Shown: in pieces, positions 56,904-64,000 of the stretch
How the letters are laid out: every line of letters begins with the position of its first letter
Numbering within the stretch: the stretch's first letter is position 1
Origin: an uncultured Bacteroidales bacterium
GTDB taxonomy: Bacteria > Bacteroidota > Bacteroidia > Bacteroidales > WCHB1-69
Direction of reading: 5' to 3'
Length of the DNA stretch: 64,000 nucleotides
NCBI GenBank assembly: GCA_905233625.1
Contig: CAJOFJ010000001.1
Location: forward strand, 216,713-280,712
Notes under the pieces: generated by a model
Told to the model about the DNA's origin: nothing
The model's database searches: none
Seen by the model: the letters and a program-made list of their open reading frames with translations, nothing else
Made by a program: the position numbers and the translations under genes

Positions 56904-57995
56904 TTATCCTTTGTAGAACGGCATTTTCACGGTAACAGCCTTCACCAGTTTCTCACGGATCTTGATGTAGATTTCCGTTCCTGATTTGGCAAATTCGGGT
57001 TTCAGCCAAGCGGTACCGACTGATTTGTTGATAGAAGGTCCGAATGTACCTGAACGGACAATACCGATGTGATTGCCTTCTGCATCGCAAACCTCATATT
57101 CCAGACGAGGAATACCACGTTCAACCATTTCGAAACCAGCCAGTTTCTTTCTCATGCCATTGGCTTTCAGATTCAACATGAAATCCTTGTCGATGAAGTT
57201 CTTGTGATCCACAAACTTGGTAATCCAGCCCAAACCTGCTTCTACAGGAGTGATGGTGTCGTCAATTTCATGGCCATAGAGGCAGAAGCCCATTTCCAGA
57301 CGCAAAGTGTCGCGGGCACCCAAACCGATAGGTTTGATGTCGAATTCCTTGCCAGCTTCAAAAACAGCATCCCAAACCTTGAGAGCGTCCTCGTTCTTGA
57401 AATAAATTTCGCAGCCACCGGCACCTGTGTAACCTGTGGTAGAGAACACGATATTAGGAATACCAGCGAAAGTGATGGTCTTGGTGGTATAGTATTCCAT
57501 GTCGATGACATTGGCGTCGGTCAGTTTCTGCATGGCTTTCAGTGCCAAGGGACCCTGAACGGCCAACTGTGAAATATTGTCGGAAATATTGGCGATTTCG
57601 GCACCGAATTTCTCGTTCTGTTTGCTTACCCAAGCCCAGTCTTTGTCGATATTAGCGGCGTTCACCACCAACAGATAGTCGTTTTCGGCAATGTTGTACA
57701 CCAACAAGTCGTCAACAATACCGCCATTACCATTGGGGAAGCAGGAGTACTGCACCTTGCCGGGGAAGAGAGCTGCCACGTCGTTGGAAGTAATGTACTG
57801 GAGCAGGTCAAGAGCTTTGGGACCTTTCACGGTGAATTCGCCCATGTGGGAAACGTCGAACACACCGACTTTGCTTCTCACATGCAGATGTTCTGCTGAC
57901 ACACCTTCGTACTGGATAGGCATGTAAAAGCCTGCAAATTCAACCATTTTGGCACCTAATTTCTCATGTGTTTCTTTGAATACTGTCTGTTTCAT
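56904..57995 (-). CDS. gcvT: Glycine cleavage system T protein (aminomethyltransferase)
   Basis: A 363-residue GcvT that transfers the aminomethyl unit of glycine to tetrahydrofolate. I chose the ATG at 57995 (MKQTVFKETHEKLGAKMVEFAGFYMPIQYEG), which matches the family N-terminus. The catalytic region NGGIVDDLLVYN and the folate-binding tail are intact. gcvH and gcvP are not in the window. Confidence 0.96.
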   Translation of the reverse strand: MKQTVFKETHEKLGAKMVEFAGFYMPIQYEGVSAEHLHVRSKVGVFDVSHMGEFTVKGPKALDLLQYITSNDVAALFPGKVQYSCFPNGNGGIVDDLLVYNIAENDYLLVVNAANIDKDWAWVSKQNEKFGAEIANISDNISQLAVQGPLALKAMQKLTDANVIDMEYYTTKTITFAGIPNIVFSTTGYTGAGGCEIYFKNEDALKVWDAVFEAGKEFDIKPIGLGARDTLRLEMGFCLYGHEIDDTITPVEAGLGWITKFVDHKNFIDKDFMLNLKANGMRKKLAGFEMVERGIPRLEYEVCDAEGNHIGIVRSGTFGPSINKSVGTAWLKPEFAKSGTEIYIKIREKLVKAVTVKMPFYKG

Positions 57996-58038
57996 TTTGT
58001 TTTGTATTAATGTTAAAATTTTAAAATGTTCCAAACTG

Positions 58039-58046
58039 CAAACTTA
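58039..58046 (-). promoter_or_regulatory. -7 box (TAAGTTTG) for gcvT
   Basis: TAAGTTTG on the minus strand about 44 nt before the gcvT start. Confidence 0.55.
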
Positions 58047-58079
58047 CGCATTTTTTTCGGAATACAAGCTGATGTTGAC

Positions 58080-58112
58080 AAAAAAAAACACTACCCCCAA
58101 AAGGAGTAGTGT
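58080..58112 (-). terminator. Terminator after the sigma factor / 52-residue gene pair
   Basis: On the minus strand ACACTACTCC pairs with GGGGTAGTGT around a TTTTG loop, followed by eight or nine T residues. Confidence 0.88.
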
Positions 58113-58136
58113 CAATTGCGGTCAGAAAGAATTTTC

Positions 58137-58295
58137 CTAATTGTTGAGCAGAATAAACGACACTCCGCAGGACGCTGACACCACTTGCATGGCTTTTGAA
58201 TAATTCAAGATGTTCTGTATCACACTTCTGCGAGGACGTTCAAGTTTCATTTCTTTAGGATTCTGTTCTTGTGAAAGGGTCAAAGTTTTTTCCAT
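58137..58295 (-). CDS. 52-residue protein downstream of a sigma factor
   Basis: A 52-residue open reading frame read by hand from the sequence. It starts ATG with MEKTLTLSQEQNPKEMKLE, has the central motif VIQNILNYSKAMQVV and ends VSFILLNN. Small proteins with an ILNYSKAL core downstream of this sigma factor exist in other Bacteroidota, as I recall, but no function is known to me. It lies about 130 bp after the sigma factor and 25 bp before a strong terminator. Confidence 0.6.
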   Translation of the reverse strand: MEKTLTLSQEQNPKEMKLERPRRSVIQNILNYSKAMQVVSASCGVSFILLNN

Positions 58296-58424
58296 AGGCT
58301 TTTGTGGTTTATGAACAATTCACCCTTAATAACGCAAGCGTATCCGATTTATTTTACAAGAAAGGGTTGGTTTCTTAAAAAAGATTCCAACCCTCTGATA
58401 ATAAGAAAAATAAAATTCGATTTT

Positions 58425-59006
58425 TTAAGACAACACCACATTTTTCTCCTCAATCATTTTGCGCAAGTTGATCAGCGCATAACGCATACGACCCAAAGCG
58501 GTGTTGATGCTCACTTTTGTCAGTTCCGCTATCTCCTTGAAACTGATATCCTGATAGATACGCATCTCCAGAACCTCTCGTTGCTCTTCCGGCAAATAGT
58601 GCAGCAAATCCTGGATGTCAGAATAAACCTGTTCCTGTATCATCTTCTGCTCCACCGACGGATCTTCGATGCTGAGCGTGTCAAAAATATCAAAATCGCC
58701 GTTGCTCTCGTAGGCGGGAAGCCGCTGCGCTTTCCTGAAATAATCGATTTTCAGGTTGTTGGCAATGCGCATCACCCACTGGGCAAACTTGCCTTCGTCC
58801 TTATAGGCACCGGCACGCAAGGTGTTAATTACCTTGATAAATGTATCCTGGAACAAATCTTCCGCCAACTCCCGGCTCTTGACGGACGAGAGAATATAAG
58901 TGAAGATTTTCTGCTCGTGGCGCAAAATCAAAGTCTTCAACGCTGATTCGTCACCATCCAAATATAAACGTATTAAGTCGCTGTCGCTTAACATTATCGA
59001 TTTCAT
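58425..59006 (-). CDS. ECF-type RNA polymerase sigma factor
   Basis: A 193-residue sigma-70 family protein with a region 2 (about residues 20-95, including AEDLFQDTFIKVINTLRAG and FAQWVMRIANNLKIDYFRK) and a region 4 (about 130-185: LPEEQREVLEMRIYQDISFKEIAELTKVSINTALGRMRYALINLRK). It lacks regions 1 and 3. Start candidates are 59006 and the internal ATG at 58994; I keep 59006. No anti-sigma gene is adjacent, unlike SusCD-linked ECF factors. Its transcript would have a leader of roughly 100 nt. Confidence 0.92.
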   Translation of the reverse strand: MKSIMLSDSDLIRLYLDGDESALKTLILRHEQKIFTYILSSVKSRELAEDLFQDTFIKVINTLRAGAYKDEGKFAQWVMRIANNLKIDYFRKAQRLPAYESNGDFDIFDTLSIEDPSVEQKMIQEQVYSDIQDLLHYLPEEQREVLEMRIYQDISFKEIAELTKVSINTALGRMRYALINLRKMIEEKNVVLS

Positions 59007-59106
59007 AGGGACCTCCCTTTCTTTTTATCATGAATAATAAAAATGGTAAAAGTCTAATCGATAATGTTCCTCCTATGATTTTAAAGGTTATGCGTCAAAT
59101 TTTTTG

Positions 59107-59114
59107 CAAAGATA
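59107..59114 (-). promoter_or_regulatory. -7 box (TATCTTTG) for the sigma factor gene
   Basis: TATCTTTG on the minus strand with TTTG (59131-59134) 16 nt upstream as a -33 candidate. The start codon is about 100 nt downstream. The rest of 59007-59208 is A/T-rich without a gene. Confidence 0.65.
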
Positions 59115-59221
59115 TAATCTTTTTTTGAAACAAAAATCAAAAAAATGCCCGAAAAATCATAAACAATTGAAAATCAGTGAAATAATTTTCCTAATACCTA
59201 TAAAAAGCTTTCAGTTTTCAA

Positions 59222-60262
59222 CTACTCCACAGGCTCTCCTGTGGCGAACAGCGAGCGGATCAAGTCGGCATCCTCGTCCTGGGCAATTACCTCGTAATCC
59301 AAAGCGGGCTTCAACACCACCTTGATGGTCTTTTCATCAATATTCTTATAACCTCTGATACAGGACATCTCGGCATACAGCTTCGGTGTAACAGGCACAT
59401 ATTCAATCTTGTCCAGCCACTGCACAATCGTGGAAAGACTCTCGGTGCTCTCTATTTTGTTGCCGTTTCTCAAAATCGCGGTAGTCTTGTTCTCCCCTTT
59501 TTTCTGGAAATAGGCGATCAGATTCTGTTTGATTTTCTGAGGCTGTCCGTTGACATACAAGTAGAAATATTTTTTCAGCAAACGTCCTTCCTTGTCATAC
59601 TCCTCCGACTGCCTGATCTGGCCCTTCGAATCGTAGGTTTCCCACACACCTGTATGGAGTCCGTTATAGTAAACACCTTTCTGTGAAACAATTGCACCAG
59701 GATAATAGGTCACCATTTCTCCGTTCAGTTTGCCATTGATATAATGAGAAACCATGAAAATTTCCTCTTTTTCGAAATAACTCTTGCATTCGCCATTCAG
59801 CTGGTCATCGGCATACTGTTCCTCTTTCAGCTTGTAACCATCCACCGAATAGGTCACGAAACGGCCGTTTTTCTTGCCCAGTTTATAATTCTCTTCTGAA
59901 AGAAGTACATTTTTATCGCTGAAATACTGCCAAAGGCCGTCTTTTTGCTGGTTTACAAAGGTCCCCTTGGAGGCCACATTGCCGTTTTCGTGATAGTTGG
60001 TGACATTCACTTTGGACACACCCGTCACAAACTCGCTCACACTTTTCAATTTTCCATTGGGATAATAATATTTGAAAGTACCTTGGGGCACGTCGTTCAC
60101 AAACTGTCCCTCATATACCAGCACTCCCTTTTCGTATTTTTTCCAATGTCCCTGCTTTTTTCCGTTTTTGTCCACACGGTTCATTTCTTCCTGCGCCATA
60201 CCAAAACCGCATATACAGCAGCACATCAGCATCAGCATCAGATTTTTCAGTATATTTTTCAT
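59222..60262 (-). CDS. MORN-repeat-like (YwqK family) exported protein
   Basis: A 346-residue protein with a signal peptide (about residues 1-23, GFGMAQ). It contains repeated YxG/NG-K units of the MORN-variant or YwqK type (for example GQFVNDVPQGTFKYYYPNGKL, GTFVNQQKDGLWQYF, GVYYNGLHTGVWETY) over residues 35-235, then a C-terminal region of about 110 residues not recognised. Proteins of this type are annotated as 'toxin-antitoxin YwqK antitoxin' by domain name only; I see no toxin neighbour. Its stop is preceded by two heptads. Confidence 0.82.
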   Translation of the reverse strand: MKNILKNLMLMLMCCCICGFGMAQEEMNRVDKNGKKQGHWKKYEKGVLVYEGQFVNDVPQGTFKYYYPNGKLKSVSEFVTGVSKVNVTNYHENGNVASKGTFVNQQKDGLWQYFSDKNVLLSEENYKLGKKNGRFVTYSVDGYKLKEEQYADDQLNGECKSYFEKEEIFMVSHYINGKLNGEMVTYYPGAIVSQKGVYYNGLHTGVWETYDSKGQIRQSEEYDKEGRLLKKYFYLYVNGQPQKIKQNLIAYFQKKGENKTTAILRNGNKIESTESLSTIVQWLDKIEYVPVTPKLYAEMSCIRGYKNIDEKTIKVVLKPALDYEVIAQDEDADLIRSLFATGEPVE

Positions 60263-60281
60263 CTTTTCACATTTAAAAATG

Positions 60282-60289
60282 CAAATTTA
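60282..60289 (-). promoter_or_regulatory. -7 box (TAAATTTG)
   Basis: TAAATTTG on the minus strand, 20 nt upstream of the MORN-like gene start. Confidence 0.5.
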
Positions 60290-60340
60290 CATAAATTCTC
60301 CGAATTATGCGCCATCATTTTTTTATGAATCGTCTTCTCC

Positions 60341-60459
60341 GGCTGCCATGGTATGACAGCCCTACATTGACTGCCTCATCCTTTCCTTCGGCTGCCATGG
60401 TATGACAGCACTACATTGACTGCCATATTTTTTTGTAGGGCTGTCACATTGTGGCAGCC
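60341..60459. repeat. Three GTAG-led palindromes, two direct and one inverted
   Basis: A 34-bp direct repeat (60341-60374 and 60390-60423) with core GGCTGCCATGGTATGACAGC, then an inverted relative at 60435-60459 (GTAGGGCTGTCACATTG, then GGCAGCC). Each copy can form a GGCTG(C/T)CA-type stem, and the whole can also fold into a large hairpin. The gap otherwise holds no gene. Confidence 0.85.
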
Positions 60460-60472
60460 GCTCTAAACCACA

Positions 60473-61447
60473 TCAGAAAAACAATTGCAAAAATTCCTCC
60501 TCTTCCACCTGGCGGATATAATCCGAAAGTCCCACTTCTGCTATAACGGCAGCCAACTGCTCCTTATTGTGCTGTACGCCCGTCAGCCGCTGCTCCAACT
60601 CACGGATATCCTTCAATGCAAAGAAATCCCCATAGATTTTGATATCCTTGATACATCCTTTGTCCAGCAGCAGATACAACTCGATCATTCCACCCTTGGT
60701 TTTGATGGCTTTCTGGAAAGTATAGCGGGGCGAGCTGCCGAAATTCCACTCCCACGTGGAATATTTCTCGTCCACCAAACGCTGTATGTTGGTCTTGTCG
60801 TTGTCCGTAAGCTCATAATTTAGCGCATTGGCGTTCGTGGATTTCACATATTGCATAATGGCATCCTTCAGATCCATAACGGTAAAACTCTTGTCCGGCA
60901 GGTGCTCGCTGATATTCGTCACCCTTTTCCGCACAGACTTCACCGCCTTGTCCTGAAACTTCAACGGGTTCACTTTCAAAGCCTGTGACAAATCGGTCAT
61001 CTCGGAAGCGAACAACAGCGTGCCATGATGCAAGGTACGGTTGTGATGCACACACTGGGCATTGCCAGAGAATTTCATCCCATTGATTGTCAAATCATTG
61101 CGTCCTTCAAAGCGGGCATCCACGCCCAACTGTCTCAGCACGTCCAAAATCGGTTCCGTGAAGGTGCGGAAATTACCATTGCTGTTGCTCTCAATAAAGG
61201 TAAAATTCAAGTTACCCAAATCGTGGAAAACCGCTCCCCCTCCTGTTTGGCGACGCACCACCTTGATATTTTTCTCTTTCACATAATCCAGATTGATTTC
61301 CGCCAAAGAATTCTGGAATTTTCCCACGATAATAGCCGGCTCATTGCGCCACAGCATAAAAACATCTTCTTTGCAGCTATCCAGAAAATATTCTTCCGCC
61401 GCCAAGTTGAAATAAGGGTCTGTACAAGGGTTATAGATGCAAAGCAT
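60473..61447 (-). CDS. lplA: Lipoate--protein ligase A
   Basis: A 324-residue lipoate/octanoate ligase that attaches lipoyl groups to the E2 or H proteins. The conserved motif RRQTGGGAVFHDLGNLNFTFI (about residues 71-91) and the catalytic lysine region MKFSGNAQCVHHNRTLHHGTLLF are present. The C-terminal accessory domain (about 245-324) completes the long LplA form. It may lipoylate GcvH, since gcvT is in the window. It lies 15 bp after the lipoprotein gene. Confidence 0.94.
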   Translation of the reverse strand: MLCIYNPCTDPYFNLAAEEYFLDSCKEDVFMLWRNEPAIIVGKFQNSLAEINLDYVKEKNIKVVRRQTGGGAVFHDLGNLNFTFIESNSNGNFRTFTEPILDVLRQLGVDARFEGRNDLTINGMKFSGNAQCVHHNRTLHHGTLLFASEMTDLSQALKVNPLKFQDKAVKSVRKRVTNISEHLPDKSFTVMDLKDAIMQYVKSTNANALNYELTDNDKTNIQRLVDEKYSTWEWNFGSSPRYTFQKAIKTKGGMIELYLLLDKGCIKDIKIYGDFFALKDIRELEQRLTGVQHNKEQLAAVIAEVGLSDYIRQVEEEEFLQLFF

Positions 61448-61462
61448 AGTATAAAATCTTTT

Positions 61463-62488
61463 TTATTCTTTCACCATCAATTCTGAATTGACCAGATGCA
61501 TACAACAATACGGATGCTGTGCGTCGGTGCGATGAAGCATCAGGAAAAACGGTTTGTCAAAAATCATCTTTTTGGGTTCATGTCTGACAATTTCTTCCAA
61601 TTCCGAACACTCCTCCAAAGCCATTTCCACTTCCGCCTCACTTTCTATCTTAGCTCCAGTTTCATTCAGCAGAAAAGCAATCCGCTGCCATGCCTTTATG
61701 ATACGATATGATTCCTGTTTTGCCGTAAAAATATTGTTTATCAATTTATTGAAATTCGCACTAATATTGAAACTCATATCCGGAATCATCACCATGTCAT
61801 CATCTTCAAACTGATATTTCCATTTTGTGCTTTCCGTCACACTTTCCTGTTTTCCTATCTGTATCAGATTATCTGATGCGGCAACCATTTCTGCCATGGT
61901 TGTGTATGTTTCCCCAGTTTTGAACAGGATAATTTCGTGTTTAGTATCAGTAGGCGCTAACTTAATGATAAAATTGTCATCATTTTCATAATAAAGGATA
62001 TCCACGGTATTGGTCATCTCGTCTCTATCGTACCCCGCCACTCCGAAAGCGGCAACCTTGTGCCCACTGAAGGTCAAGCAGTTGTTGAATTTTTGCAACT
62101 CGCAAGGAAAAGGCAGCGACTTGTCAAATTCGGCACGGGCAGTAATAAGATCTCCCTGGACTTCCCCTTTCACCTTATACTCATTATCTTTCAACACATT
62201 GCGATAATATGTTGAGGCATTTAGCAGAATCAAATCCTGATATTCTTCCGGAATAGACAAGGGTGTACCTATGATATTCCGCACCTCATCCCAGGCAAAC
62301 AGCAACGTAGCACAATAGACTGAATTTGTGTCCGTGGAAATACGGTGTTCCAAAGTTGGCAAGAATTGTGTTTGCTCATACTCGGAAATGTCCTTCACTT
62401 CCGGGAAAGCCTGCTTGGGCATCTGACTACATGAAAAAAGCAACAAAATTGCCGACAGCATATAAAAAAATGGCGTTCTCATAACCAT
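61463..62488 (-). CDS. Lipoprotein of unknown function
   Basis: A 341-residue protein with a signal sequence and lipobox (LLLFSC, Cys20; an ATG two codons later is an equally good start). No known domain was recognised. Composition is that of a soluble alpha/beta protein. Its position 15 bp before lplA suggests cotranscription but not a shared function. Confidence 0.75.
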   Translation of the reverse strand: MVMRTPFFYMLSAILLLFSCSQMPKQAFPEVKDISEYEQTQFLPTLEHRISTDTNSVYCATLLFAWDEVRNIIGTPLSIPEEYQDLILLNASTYYRNVLKDNEYKVKGEVQGDLITARAEFDKSLPFPCELQKFNNCLTFSGHKVAAFGVAGYDRDEMTNTVDILYYENDDNFIIKLAPTDTKHEIILFKTGETYTTMAEMVAASDNLIQIGKQESVTESTKWKYQFEDDDMVMIPDMSFNISANFNKLINNIFTAKQESYRIIKAWQRIAFLLNETGAKIESEAEVEMALEECSELEEIVRHEPKKMIFDKPFFLMLHRTDAQHPYCCMHLVNSELMVKE

Positions 62489-62523
62489 CTGTTTTAATAA
62501 TATGTATTTCCTAATTCGGGCGA

Positions 62524-62531
62524 CAAAAATA
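62524..62531 (-). promoter_or_regulatory. -7 box (TATTTTTG) for the lipoprotein-lplA unit
   Basis: TATTTTTG on the minus strand about 36 nt before the lipoprotein start. Confidence 0.55.
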
Positions 62532-62633
62532 CAAATAAATATAATTCATACTATGTCTAAATACCGGATTCTGACCACCTCAAAAATTTTTCAAGAAAAA
62601 ATTTCAAGAATAGATTTGCATTGAAAAATGTTG

Positions 62634-62641
62634 TATCTTTG
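62634..62641 (+). promoter_or_regulatory. -7 box (TATCTTTG)
   Basis: TATCTTTG 22 nt before the ATG at 62664; the upstream in-frame ATG at 62628 falls before this box and is unlikely to be used. Confidence 0.65.
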
Positions 62642-62663
62642 CAGCGCAAAGTACTTTTTAATT

Positions 62664-63308
62664 ATGGAAGAAAAAGAAGTAAAACAGACCTTGAATGACA
62701 TTCGCAACATGATGAGTAAATCTTCACGTTTTCAATCAATTAGCGGATATTCCATTATACTAGTGGGCTTGTTGGCAGCAGTAGCGACAATGATGTCCGC
62801 CGTTGTTTTAGGAGTGGAAAACAACTTCCCATCCTCCGAAAAAATGCAACAATACGCCATCATGGACACTACGACACGCACTCGTTATATCGCATTAATC
62901 GGCATGGTTCTATTCGCCGTCTCCTTACTGACGGTATTCGCCTTTGCCGTTCTCAAGTCGAAAAAGAATCAGCTTCGCTTTGTCCTTGACAAACGTATGT
63001 GCCAGATGCTCCTCGACTTTTTCATCCCCTTGGTTGCTGGTGGTGCGCTCAGCATAGCCCTGGTCATGCAACAACATTACGGGCTGACCTCGTCCATCAT
63101 GCTGATTTTCTACGGACTTGCCTTGATCAACTGTAGTCACTACACCTACCCTATCCTCCGTTACTTGGGCTATGCGGAACTCCTTCTTGGCCTCATCGAC
63201 TGCTTCCTGGTTTCTCACGCCCTGCTCTGCTGGTTCCTCGGATTCAGCGTGCTGCACATTATCTTCGGCATCATCTATGTTATCCTGTTTGATCGTAAAA
63301 AAGCATAA
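62664..63308 (+). CDS. Integral membrane protein upstream of a winged-helix regulator
   Basis: A 214-residue protein starting MEEKEVKQTLNDIRNMM, with an N-terminal cytoplasmic helix and about six membrane segments (from about residue 30: SIILVGLLAAVATMMSAVVLG). I place the start after the promoter box. The next gene, 2 bp downstream, encodes a small winged-helix regulator; this pairing of a membrane protein with a HTH_34 regulator is common in Bacteroidota, and the two may form a sensing unit. The function is unknown. Confidence 0.82.
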   Translation: MEEKEVKQTLNDIRNMMSKSSRFQSISGYSIILVGLLAAVATMMSAVVLGVENNFPSSEKMQQYAIMDTTTRTRYIALIGMVLFAVSLLTVFAFAVLKSKKNQLRFVLDKRMCQMLLDFFIPLVAGGALSIALVMQQHYGLTSSIMLIFYGLALINCSHYTYPILRYLGYAELLLGLIDCFLVSHALLCWFLGFSVLHIIFGIIYVILFDRKKA

Positions 63309-63310
63309 TC

Positions 63311-63610
63311 ATGGCTATTCTTGAAGGTTTGAACAAGATATTTGAAAGCAAAATCCGCTTGGGCATCATGTCGGTTCTGGTGGCCAATGAATCCGCTGAT
63401 TTTGCCACGCTGAAGTCGCTGTTGGAGCTCACCGACGGCAACTTGGCGAGCCATACACGCAGTCTGGAAGAGGCTGGCTACATCCGCTGTGAGAAAAAAT
63501 TCGTGGGGCGCAAACCGAACACCACCTACTTCGCCACCGCTTCTGGTCGCGAAGCGTTCGCCGCACACATCAACGCCCTTGAAATTTTTTTGAAAGAATG
63601 TAAAAGCTAA
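63311..63610 (+). CDS. Winged-helix transcriptional regulator (HTH_34-like)
   Basis: A 99-residue single-domain regulator. The N-terminus LNKIFESKIRLGIMSVLVANES and the helix-turn-helix ATLKSLLELTDGNLASHTRSLEEAGYIRCEKKFVGRKPNTTYFATASGREAFAAHINALE matches the winged-helix DNA-binding (PF13601) family of MarR/PadR type. It would be cotranscribed with the preceding membrane protein gene. Confidence 0.92.
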   Translation: MAILEGLNKIFESKIRLGIMSVLVANESADFATLKSLLELTDGNLASHTRSLEEAGYIRCEKKFVGRKPNTTYFATASGREAFAAHINALEIFLKECKS

Positions 63611-63686
63611 TTTTTTTTGCCCTTTACACTTTGTATTTCAAAGTACTTTTTATCTCACTCTAATAATGAATGATATCATATTCCAA

Positions 63687-63901
63687 CAGCAGCCTCGAAG
63701 AGGCGACATCTCAACAACCCCATACAAGCATAGCGCAGTATGGGGACCGGAGAACACAAGCTCACACACCCAGCAGCCTCGAAGAGGCGACATCTCAATA
63801 ACCCCATACAAGCATAGCGCAGTATGGGGACCGGAGAACGCAACCTCACACACCCAGCAGCCTCGAAGAGGCGACATCTCAATAACCCCATACAAGCATA
63901 G
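63687..63901. repeat. 84-bp tandem repeat, two full units and one truncated
   Basis: Units start at 63687, 63771 and 63855. Each holds GCCTC-GAA-GAGGC and a larger CCCCATAC/GTATGGGG hairpin; units 1 and 2 differ at only a few positions. The third unit is cut at 63901, where the probable insertion-sequence end begins. 63611-63686 holds nothing identifiable. Confidence 0.9.
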
Positions 63902-64000
63902 TGTATTGCACCCCAAAAGTTGGACACTAAATTTTGTTTATATTGTGTTCACTGATAAAATTTATCCGGTATTGGACAGGATTCATTCCTAATCTGAGTT
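63902..64000 (+). mobile_element. Probable left end of an IS3-family insertion sequence
   Basis: The third repeat unit breaks off and continues as TGTATTGCACCCCAAAAGTT, then GGACAC, a terminus of the type found at IS3-family ends. The transposase gene would lie beyond the window, so no ORF supports the call. Confidence 0.5.

Noticed and set aside
59222..60262. Toxin-antitoxin function of the MORN-like gene
   Set aside because: The domain name suggests it but no toxin gene is adjacent and the protein is exported.
60341..60459. CRISPR-like direct repeats
   Set aside because: Only two direct copies with a 15-bp gap, one inverted copy, and no cas genes.
63687..63901. CRISPR array
   Set aside because: The units are 84-bp contiguous repeats without distinct spacers and without cas genes.
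63666..63992. 108-codon open frame across the 84-bp repeat
   Set aside because: 84 is a multiple of 3, so any frame stays open; the peptide is only the repeat translated.

Overview
The window is a continuous stretch of a Bacteroidota chromosome, most likely from an anaerobic member of the order Bacteroidales. The evidence is a PorT homologue together with a 3304-residue protein that ends in a type IX secretion (T9SS) sorting domain, several two-domain outer-membrane barrel proteins, a GlyQS-type glycyl-tRNA synthetase, a fused NfnAB-type flavoprotein, 2-oxoacid:ferredoxin oxidoreductase genes, and many copies of the Bacteroidota -7 promoter box TAnnTTTG. No prophage, CRISPR array, integrase or resistance cassette is visible.

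Layout. 1-8135 (+): end of a membrane/thioredoxin-like protein, prolyl oligopeptidase, queH, porT, glyS, an M16 peptidase and a lipoprotein, mostly packed tightly. 8129-15067 (-): outer-membrane barrel protein, lpxD-like gene, efp, a lone PAS domain, a phosphohexomutase and a hypothetical gene. 15254-23858 (+): rimO, a DjlA-like cochaperone, a coiled-coil protein, zapA, a 6S RNA candidate, rny, a DivIC/FtsB protein, aroQ, two DUF1573 genes, tmRNA and a DUF2079 membrane protein. 23973-26342 (-): ung and purH. 26427-27880: a small accessory island with an ORF6N-domain gene between 168-bp inverted repeats, plus a decayed second copy. 27974-30865 (-): korB and a frameshifted korA. 30924-40838 (-): the giant T9SS substrate. 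41058-42534 (-): rimM and rpsP, separated by a repeat array. 42677-45000 (+): tRNA-Arg and an ABC-F protein. 45056-50522 (+): TPR protein, barrel protein and lipoprotein. 50640-62488 (-): NfnAB fusion, fumC, putative porin, nucleoside deaminase, gcvT, a 52-residue protein, a sigma factor, a MORN-like protein, lplA and a lipoprotein. 62664-63610 (+): membrane protein and winged-helix regulator. The right end holds an 84-bp tandem repeat interrupted by the probable left end of an IS3-type insertion sequence.

The most unusual property lies between the genes. At about twelve loci the intergenic DNA consists of heptanucleotide tandem arrays that keep strict 7-nt phase while the heptamer itself changes along the array. 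The longest has 44 consecutive heptads (41595-41902). Most arrays begin or end inside, or within a few bases of, a stop codon. Three further dispersed families are present: mini-hairpins with trinucleotide GAA/TTC-type loops, GTAG-led palindromes, and the inverted repeats of the ORF6N cassette. Two of these show compensatory base changes in their stems, so pairing seems to be maintained.

All calls come from reading the sequence; no database search was possible. Family names rest on recognised motifs, and promoter and RNA boundaries are inferred.
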